A stretch of 64,000 nucleotides of DNA from Telopea speciosissima (taxonomy: Eukaryota; Streptophyta; Magnoliopsida; Proteales; Proteaceae). Below the pieces are notes generated by a model. That model worked only from the letters and a program-made list of their open reading frames with translations. It was not told the DNA's origin and made no database searches. The DNA lies in the NCBI RefSeq assembly GCF_018873765.1, contig NC_057922.1:45280321-45344320 (forward strand), read 5' to 3'. Positions 56,843 through 64,000 of the stretch are shown one piece after another. The translations under genes and the position numbers were made by a program. Position 1 is the stretch's first letter. Each line of letters starts with the position of its first letter.

Positions 56843-58470
56843 TGCTGTCCTCTAACCAGAACTAGATTACACCTCTGTAATAGACTTAGGAATAGGAAAC
56901 AAAAGAGGAAGACAAACCAGAGTAAGTCACAAAATTTGACAAAGGATGTTAAGTACAACTTCTAACACCCTTATGACGAGCAATAGGAACGTCAAGATCA
57001 GAAGGAGGAATACTTATCTCTAGCTCAAGACCTGGAGACGAAGACGATGTAGTAGGTGGTATAGAAGCCGGTGTATTACCTCGAGTCCAACGATAGAATG
57101 TAAACCGAAGAGGAGGTGTCGGTGGTGGTGCTGGCGGAGGAGAATGAACAGCACCTTGTGGAACCTGTGGAACAGAATGTTGCACAACATATATGGGAAG
57201 ATCATCATCCAATTCAGACAAAACAAAAGATTCATCATTATAAGATGTAGACTCAAAGAAGAATACATCAGCGGTGATAAAATGCTGTTGCATGGCTGGA
57301 GAATAACAACGATACCATTTTGTGTATGAGAATACCCCTGGAAGATACATTTGATTGTCTTAGGATCCAACTTTGATAAACCTAGACGACAATCATGAAT
57401 AAAGCAAACACACCCAAAAAAATGAGGAGGTAAAGGAAAGACAAGTTCAGATGGAAACAGCAAAGACTAAGGAATGCCACCATTTAACATAGAAGAAAGC
57501 ATGCGATTTACAAGAAAGCATGCAGTTAAACAACATCAGCCCAACAAATCTTTGGGACTGTTCTTTCAAAAAGAAGGGAACGAGTAACCTCCATTAAATT
57601 TTTGTTCTTCCGTCTAGCCACACCATTTTGTTGTGGGGTGTCTGAACAAGAAGATTGGTAAATCATACCATGCTCAACCATAAAAGAAGAGAAAGGTGCA
57701 GAAAAATATTCTTTAGCATTGTCACTGCATAAAGTACAAATAGGCATATTAAATTGAGTCTGAATTTCAGTAACAAATGCACAAAAAATGGAGAATAATT
57801 CAAAACGATGCTTCATGAAATAAACCCATGTGACTCTTGGATAGTCATCAACAAAAGTAATAAAGTATTTAAATCCCAACTTGGACGCAACAGGATAAGG
57901 ACCCCACACATCAGAATGGACCAAAGAAAAAGGGTGTGCAGACCGCTTATTGACTCTAGGGGAATAACTCACACGGTGGAGTTTTCCGAATTGACAAGAC
58001 TCACAATCTAAAGTAGAAAGAGAACTGAAACGGGAATCTAATTTTTTCAAACTTTGCAAAGATGGGTGTCCCAAATGACAGTGGACATTGTGTGGAGACA
58101 AAACACTAGAGTAAGCAACCGACGGAGAGTCCTCGTCAAGTAGATACAGCCCCCCTTTTTCATGCTCCCTACCAATCATTTTCTTCGTCGTAAGGTCCTG
58201 AAACACACCAGAATCAAGATAAAAGGTCACTGAACAATTGTAAGCATTAGTAAGCTTACTAACAAATATCAAATTAAAAGGAAAATTTGGTAAATGAAGA
58301 ACGGAAGATAGGGACAATGAAGAATTGGGACGAACAGTTCCAGTACCATTAACCTTGGCCAAGGAACCATTGGCTAATGTAACACTAGAATTTGAAGGAT
58401 GCAAAGATGAGAAATTACCTGAAACCCAAACATATGATTGGAAGCACCTAAATCAATGATCCAGGGACGG
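56843..58470 (-). pseudogene. Element B protease, integrase and linker
   Basis: The protease site, near 58455, reads WIIDLGASNHM, so the usual DSG is DLG. The integrase is open at 57526-58404: VHCHLGHPSLQSLKKLDSRF, CESCQFGKLHRVSYSPRV, LVHSDVWGPYPVASKLGFKY and LCSDNAKEYFSAPFSSFMVE. The third catalytic residue is lost: the usual NGVAERKN reads NGVARRKN (Glu to Arg, near 57607). The C-terminus FFGCVCFIHDCRLGLSKLDP and a Pro-rich linker (SPPPAPPPTPPLRF) follow at 56949-57463 in changing frames. Dead in both enzymes. Confidence 0.87.
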
Positions 58471-58535
58471 GAAGAGGATAGACATGCAATTGCATTACTT
58501 GTCTGGACAAAAGTAGCAGTGGAGGGTGTCGCAGG

Positions 58536-59519
58536 CTAAGAAATCTGAAATTGTGTAAACCTTGCATAATCTTCATCAGACATCTTCACCACCTTTCCCT
58601 CAAATGATGGAACAGAAGGCTCTGTACTTGCTGCAAAGTTGGCAAACTGTTGTTGAGAAGGTTTGCCATGAAGTTTCCAACAAAAATATTGGATATGACC
58701 TGGTTCCCCACAATGATGGCATGTCTTCACGAAACCAGAATTTTCTGGATTATTGTGTACCAAAATCGGGAACCTTTCCTGAACCACCTCCACCACCATG
58801 GCCACGAGCTCCACCATGATTAGTGCTACTATTATTTCCACGACTAGAAGCTGTCAGGGCTGAACTGTCAACAGTGACAGGTATAGAGTCATGAGAATTT
58901 TCACGGGACACTTAGAGAACCTGTGAAAACGTATCTACAAGTGAAGCTATCTTATCTCCACCAGGAATGTTGGACCGTACCGAGTCATATTCTTTACTAA
59001 GACCTCCCAAAAATCCCATCACCGCGAGCTGCTCTCGCTGTGTCTGCATTTGTTTCACATCAGAACTGATTGGCAGCAAAGCATTTAATTCTTCATACAT
59101 TCTTTTAAAATCAGCAAAGAATTGAGTCAATGGACGACCCTCTTTGTTTGCCCAATAAAATTCCTATGATAATTGATAAATCTGAGAAAGATTATTTTGA
59201 CCTAAATATAGCACATCCAGATATTCCCATAACTCTTTTACTGTGTCAATATGAGTGACTAATCGACAATTTGATTGTCCATAGAATTCAGCATCTATCC
59301 CAAAATGCCAGCATCCACAGTATCCTATGATGTATTATCAGCAGACTTGGTCTGTGTCGAGTGCTGATGTTGATCACGACCAGTCAACACTAACCAAACT
59401 ATCTTCTTCCATTGCTGAAAATTATTGACACCTTCCAATTTCTTTTCGGTGATCCGATCAGAAGAAGATGATACAACCTCAGTCACTACAGTCTTTGTAT
59501 CATTATTTGGTTCACCCAT
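58536..59519 (-). pseudogene. Element B Gag
   Basis: The ATG at 59517-59519 starts MGEPNNDTKTVVTEVVSSSS. KLEGVNNFQQWKKIVWLVLT is the Gag core start. Later pieces are TQFFADFKRMYEELNALLPI and LAVMGFLGGLSKEYDSVRSN (58912-59130). The zinc knuckle CHHCGEPGHIQYFCWKLHG lies at 58536-58841, with a complete CCHC. Stops and frame changes separate the pieces. Confidence 0.83.
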
Positions 59520-59977
59520 CTAATCAAAAATTGATCTCAACTCAATCAATACAAAGCAGTCCACTCAGACAAGAATCGATTCAAGAAGAATCGATCTTCA
59601 AATAGCCGGCAAAAATCGATAACCAAAAGAAAAGAGTAAATCCTCTAGAAATCGATTCAGGAAACAAATTCCAACAACAAAAAATCGATGGGAATAACCT
59701 AAAGAGAGCCGAAAATCAGAAGCTTGAACAAAAAATAATCAGAAACCTGAATCGATGTTGAATCCCAAATCTTCAAACGTAGAGACCTAGTTCTTTTGTT
59801 TACTCATGAACTAGTCTCTAAGAAACATACCCGAAACGCAGCATAGGGTGCTGTACCCCTTCAACCTGGAGCCTTAAAGAATCACAAGTCATGTATCCTT
59901 GAGAAGTCGCAAGTCCTTGATTGAGAATGGAGAGACGAACATGATCTTAGGATAGTAACGTACTAGCCCCTAAGAAA

Positions 59978-59992
59978 CCTGCTCTGATACCA
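59978..59992 (-). other. Primer binding site of element B
   Basis: The minus strand reads TGGTATCAGAGCAGG, adjoining the 5' LTR; initiator tRNA-Met type. Confidence 0.9.
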
Positions 59993-60217
59993 TGTAAATA
60001 ATAATAAAAGAATAATAGAGAAAGGAAGAAAAGAGAAGAGAAAAGCGAGAAGAAGTGTACCTGCAACTCTTAGGGAGTCCAGCCGTGTTAACTGAACTCC
60101 CCACATCTATTCAAGAATATAATATAATAGGGCAATAGAAAAATACAAGATAAGTTCCCAAAATACCCTTCTCGGTATTAGTGCCAGTACTAATCCCGAG
60201 ACTCTAGTCTATTAATA
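59993..60217 (-). repeat. 5' LTR of element B, 225 bp
   Basis: It matches 49421-49649 with indels. Its outer end reads TATTAATAGACT on minus where the other copy has TGTTAAGAGACT, a mutated terminus. Followed on plus by GGGAC. Confidence 0.83.
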
Positions 60218-61007
60218 GGGACAAAGAGACAAATTTGTCAATAGGGTACACAATTAATGATTTTTTAGTGCAAGAGCGTGTACCTTTACGACGTGCAATA
60301 AGTAAGTCATCAATAACACTAGGTAAGTCAGTAGGTACAAGAGGATTAGGATCCGCACCACAGCTGGACGATGGTATAGGTAGAGATGGAGTTGGAGCAG
60401 TAACTTCTGTACAAGGCTGCCCCAATATCTTCTTGCACTGATAAACCTGTAGTAGTGGGGTAGGGATAGGAACAATGGAAGGAATGGGTCATGGGTGGAG
60501 GTTCAGGAGTAGCCCACGTGTCTCTAGACAAGTTGGGCTGAGAAGAGAAATAGGAGGTGCCCTCAAAGGTCACATCAACACTAACAAACTGTAACTATTT
60601 CGGTTAACTGGGTCATAACACCGGTACCCTTTCTGAGTACGAGAGTAACCTAGAAAAACACACTTAGTATTTCGAGGTTCCAACTTACCACTTGGGGGAT
60701 GAAGATTGTGAACAAAGCAAACATAACCAAAAACCCGAGGAGGTAAGTGGAAAGGAGGTAAACCAGGAAACAAAATCGAAAAAGGAGACTTATCAGCAAG
60801 CATAGAGGATGGCATACGATTAATCAAGAAACAAGCAGTGAGAATTGCATTACACCAAAAATACTTAGAAACTTGCATATGAAACATAATTGCAGTAAAT
60901 GTCTATTTTTCCATTCTGCTACTCCATTTTGTTTTGGAGTATAAGAACAACTAGTTTGATGAATCATCTCATGAGTAGCACAAAAAGAAGAGATCTCATT
61001 TTGAACA
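60218..61007 (-). pseudogene. Element A integrase C-terminal half and linker
   Basis: From right to left: VQNEISSFCATHEMIHQTSC and SYTPKQNGVAEWKNRH (60900-61007; catalytic Glu kept, next Arg changed to Trp). Then YFWCNAILTACFLINRMPSS, FGYVCFVHNLHPPSGKLEPR and FLGYSRTQKGYRCYDPVNRN (60570-60887), and a linker ending RRKGTRSCTKKSLIVYPIDK (60204-60425), where B is inserted. Several frame changes. The other half of the integrase is at 63890-64000, beyond D. Confidence 0.85.
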
Positions 61008-61222
61008 TGTTAGCAAAACGCAAATTGTGTGAATGGCTTGAATGATCTAATTGATCAGACGAGCCCTTTATTTACAATAAAGAGAAAATTACAAAGGGGA
61101 CAGAAATACCCCTACACTAGCCGACTCTATAAAAGACAAGGCTATACCTAATGAAATAATAATTAAACTACCCCAAAAGGACCAAAATACCCCCACGGTA
61201 TTCTGTTATACATATTCCAACA
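61008..61222 (-). repeat. 3' LTR of element D
   Basis: The minus strand starts TGTTGGAATATGTATAACAG after the purine-rich AGCTTGATGAGGAG and ends CACAATTTGCGTTTTGCTAA plus CA. Confidence 0.87.
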
Positions 61223-63690
61223 CTCCTCATCAAGCTAGAGTATACATATATCAAAAGGAAACTCCAGCTTGAACTAATAAAAAATAAATAAATGCACTCC
61301 AACGTTCTAACACTCCCCCTCAAGTTGGCGCATATAAAGCACTAATGCCCAACTTGAACAAAATAGGAAGAAACAGATTTGCAGCAGAGTCCAGCTTGGC
61401 ACACTGGTGGATGGATGAAGCTCCCAAATAATCTTGGACATAATAAATCTTCAAGAACTGAAGATAATTGATCTTTAAAACCTGGATAGACTTGATCAGC
61501 AAACCGGGACAGGATTGTTCTGCAAAGCCTGGGTAGGATCGATCTTCAAAATAGAGAGATTCACCGATCTTAATAACGGCAGAAAAAGGGCAGACACAAT
61601 CTTCCAAAAAAGGCAGCTTTCATTGATCTTCAATAGCTGTCTAGTGATGAATCTCGGATTGTCATAGTGACAGAAAATCTTGAAGATTAATAACTAGGGC
61701 AGCAAGCCGCGGAAAAACCTGAATCAACCCAACTGTAAATCCTCAAATAGGCAACAACCAAATATCTTCAATACTTCAATCTCCCCCTTACGGAAAATTC
61801 AACCCAATAACTAAAGATACCCAATGGCAATGGTGGAAAAAGCTGATCTTCAATGTTTTGCACAAATGTTACTGCAAGTTCTGCAATGTCTGCAAGTTTC
61901 TGCATTTTCTGCAATATCTGCAATTTCTGCAATGTCTGCAATGGAATTGTACACAGTCTCCCCCTCACATGTAGCCCTCACATGTAGTAGTACATATGGA
62001 CAAATGACGGAGATGATGTAATGGATACTTGCAAAATTTTAATTTTCCAGAATTTTCCAAATGGGTAATTAAAAAGGAAAGAATGGAAAAAATATGATTT
62101 ACCAGAAATTTCCAAACTTGTTATGGGTTAATACCAATGGGATATGGCCATATGGGTAATTGAAGAAGCAGTGGGAAAAGCAAGTCATGGAGAAAAACAA
62201 TGCAACATATCAATCGCCAACCTTCTTCAATCAATCAAACAAATTGCTGAGATGGAAACTCCTGCAAAGTAGAATCGAACAGCAAACTCCAATGATCAGA
62301 TCTGATTTAAGTTAAAGAAAAACAGATCTTATTTGGAATAAAGGACAGGCTCCAATCTTCAAGACTTGATCGATCTTCAAACAAGGAAGAACCAGTGTGC
62401 AAAAAAAAAACTCCATTCTATAATCACCCAGACGCTGGACAGACCTGAATTAGAGAATAATGCTAGGATCAATCTCCCAAAGTAAGCTGGATATAAACCT
62501 GAAGGCACAACCAATAACCATGGAACAAACTGTTGTAATCCCAAATAGAAACTGATCTCCACAGTATTAAATTCGACTCTTCAACAAGGTGAAAGAACTT
62601 CGATCTCCAATAGTAGGCAGACTAAGTCTCAAGACCAGGGCAGCAGTAGTCCTCATGAAGGCAGCAATAACATCTTAACCAGTCATGCTTACAGAAGCCA
62701 ATCAACAGAACCAGCAAGGAATGAATTAAAGCTCAATAGAACCAGCAAGTAGAAGACAAATAACTCAGCAGATCCAGCAGGATTGATACAGCCAGCCACA
62801 GAGGAACCAGAAAAATATAGATTGATAGTTGGAGAAATCGACCAAAAAGAAGAAACCTGAATTTTTTCAAAAGAACTCCATGAATGATCCTGATATTGTG
62901 GTCGAGTACTTCTCTGGACACCCCTCAAAATATCAGCAAAATAGGACAACCCTAACCCTAAGATCGATTAGAGTCAGGGTTTTGGAAAACCTTGAAAGTG
63001 AGATCGATATAGGGAAAGGGGGCTTCAATTGTTGATGTAGACTTGCAATAGATGCTGATTAGAACTGCTAGAATGGGACCTCCAATGCGAACTACCAATC
63101 TCCAGTAATAATGAGACTTGATCTTCAAGAGGGAGAGACACCAAAAATTTGTAAAAAAATAGGGCAGCAGCTATCGCAGGAAAAAGTACTTCTTCAAGCC
63201 ATTAATCGTTGAAGTAGATTGTCTCTCTTGATGGTAGAAACACCTCCAAAAAATTACAGCAGTAGCAAGCAGTCCTAAACCAAAAATCGATAGATGTTAG
63301 GGTTTTGTAAAACCCTGAAAGGAGAGATCAATTAGGGTTAGGGGTCTTCAAATGATTGGTAAGGTCTGGATAGATGCTGGTTAAGGTTGCAGATGAAGCT
63401 CCAACAATGGAAAATCAGCCTTCAATAGTGATAGGGATCTCATCTTCAAAAAATTCTGAAAAACTCCAATATCGCAGAGATGGTTCCAGCAGCTATCGAG
63501 CAAAAATTAGGTTATGAAAAAAAGGATAAGTAGAGTGGAGGGAAGCAACTAAATCATTGGATCACCTCATTAATGCTGCCCTCTTACAAGGATGAGGAAA
63601 AAAAACAAAAGAAGTAGAAGCCGAGAGAGAGAAAGGAGGGGAAGAGAGAAACAATGGAGTGGGGGGTTGTTTTGTAACTTAGATCAGAAT
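61223..63690 (-). other. Non-coding interior of element D
   Basis: Only a Pol C-terminal scrap at 61320-61380 is recognisable. A second polypurine/LTR-start junction (AACTTGAGGGGGAG then TGTTAGAACG) lies at 61310-61325. Near 61860-61945 is a tandem run of TCTGCAAT-like words. Two hairpin units like those of C lie at 62955-63011 and 63271-63335. 63450-63600 aligns with C's leader at 55440-55576. Confidence 0.7.
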
Positions 63691-63692
63691 AA

Positions 63693-63707
63693 TTGGCTCT
63701 GATACCA
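63693..63707 (-). other. Primer binding site of element D
   Basis: The minus strand reads TGGTATCAGAGCCAA next to the LTR; initiator tRNA-Met type. Confidence 0.9.
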
Positions 63708-63884
63708 TGTTAGCAAAAAACAAATTGTGTGAATGGCTTGAATGATCTAATTGATCAGACAAGCTCTTTATTTATAATAAAGGAAAAATTACAAAGGGGA
63801 CAGAAATACCCCTACACTAGCCGACTCTATAAGAGACAAGGCTATACCTAATGAAATAATAATTAAACTACCTTAAAAGGACCA
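63708..63884 (-). repeat. 5' LTR of element D, shortened
   Basis: It aligns with 61008-61184 and begins on minus with TGGTCCTTTTAAGG, so the first 38 bp of the full LTR are absent although the GAACA duplication is directly adjacent. Confidence 0.85.
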
Positions 63885-63889
63885 GAACA

Positions 63890-64000
63890 AAACAAATTCC
63901 AAAGCCTTATCAGAACGAAAAAATTTTGATAGGCACACCAAATTGAGTCTTTATTTCATTGTAAAAATTTTTAAATACAGATAAAAACTCTGAATGATCC
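63890..64000 (-). pseudogene. Element A integrase, N-terminal part of the core (continues outside)
   Basis: The minus strand reads DHSEFLSVFKNFYNEIKTQF, then GVPIKIFRSDKALEF, the copia segment with the second catalytic Asp. It joins the integrase left of 61008 once element D is skipped, with a 1-nt frame change. Confidence 0.85.

Larger units (their letters stand above)
49421..60217 (-). mobile_element. Copia element B, inserted in A and interrupted by C
   Basis: The LTRs are 49421-49649 and 59993-60217, both starting on plus with TGTAAATAATAATAAAAG. The flanks GTGAC (49416-49420) and GGGAC (60218-60222) are a target duplication with one mismatch. The primer site is at 59978-59992. Gag, protease, integrase, RT and RNase H follow in order on minus, with C inserted in RNase H. 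The two LTRs differ by roughly 15% including indels, so it is clearly older than C. Confidence 0.9.
61008..63884 (-). mobile_element. Element D, non-autonomous copia-related element inserted in A
   Basis: The LTRs are 61008-61222 (215 bp) and 63708-63884 (177 bp, lacking the first 38 bp), oriented minus. GAACA is duplicated exactly (61003-61007; 63885-63889). A primer site adjoins the 63708 LTR. The 2.5-kb interior has no Gag, protease, integrase or RT. It has only the last residues of a copia Pol (NLFLPILFKLGISALYAPT, 61320-61380), nearly the same as the end of C's RNase H, and a leader related to C's. LTRs differ at about 10 of 177 positions (5-6%). It must borrow enzymes, plausibly from C-like elements. 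Confidence 0.88.
47600..64000 (-). mobile_element. Copia element A, host of insertions B and D, runs off the right edge
   Basis: The polypurine tract next to the 3' LTR start is at 47823-47835 (minus strand AACTTGAGGGGGTG, then TGTTGAGTTTCC). RNase H and RT run to 49415. The frame is cut there by B and resumes at 60218 with the RT-integrase linker. The integrase at 60570-61007 is cut by D and continues from 63890 to the window end (FYNEIKTQFGVPIKIFRSDK). Both interruptions restore a continuous protein when skipped. Confidence 0.88.

Noticed and set aside
1..64000. CRISPR arrays, bacterial operons, integrated DNA viruses
   Set aside because: No regularly spaced repeats, ribosome-binding-site-led operons or DNA-virus proteins were seen; all polymerase-type genes belong to LTR retrotransposons.

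Overview
This is repeat-rich nuclear DNA from a flowering plant. The signs are a dense nest of plant-type Ty1/copia and Ty3/gypsy LTR retrotransposons, including the Tat lineage with two RNase H domains. There is also a CACTA DNA transposon with host-gene pieces, a hAT-like miniature element, and one ordinary plant gene. The species cannot be named from the sequence. No rRNA, tRNA, CRISPR or bacterial-type features were seen.

Layout. 1-9937 is a decayed Tat-type Ty3/gypsy element on the minus strand; its 5' LTR is 8496-9937 and its 3' LTR lies outside the window. 10138 to about 20995 is a plus-strand, SIRE-like Ty1/copia element. It is truncated at its 3' side, and its integrase is split by a 5.97-kb CACTA-type transposon (14203-20171). 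That transposon carries no recognisable transposase. It carries minus-strand pieces of two unrelated plant genes: a RALF peptide-hormone precursor (18462-19419) and three spliced C-terminal exons of an ECA3-like P-type calcium ATPase (17483-17902). 20994-27325 is a patchwork of LTR ends, including a Tat LTR fragment in the opposite orientation to the first. 27919-29252 is a non-coding element with inverted terminal repeats of about 88 bp. 31132 to about 33889 looks like a solo gypsy LTR.

The one convincing host gene is a TRAF-type zinc-finger protein (ATG at 37073, plus strand). Its upstream region holds the solo LTR and a second Tat-like LTR fragment. 39.4-45 kb is a decayed minus-strand gypsy (chromovirus-type) element, with a 390-bp hAT-like miniature transposon inserted just after the protease active site.

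45-64 kb is a copia nest. A truncated plus-strand copia (E) is followed by minus-strand element A, which runs off the right edge. Element B (49421-60217) is inserted in A. Element C (50110-55877, exact CTTAT duplication, LTRs about 97% identical) is inserted in B. Element D (61008-63884, exact GAACA duplication, no full coding region) is inserted independently in the integrase of A. C and D share leader repeats and a related pol end, so D looks like a non-autonomous relative of C.

The most interesting signal is the CACTA element carrying RALF and calcium-ATPase pieces side by side in one orientation. Next are the short in-frame terminal intron of the TRAF-type gene and the shortened 5' LTR of D, which nevertheless has a perfect target duplication.
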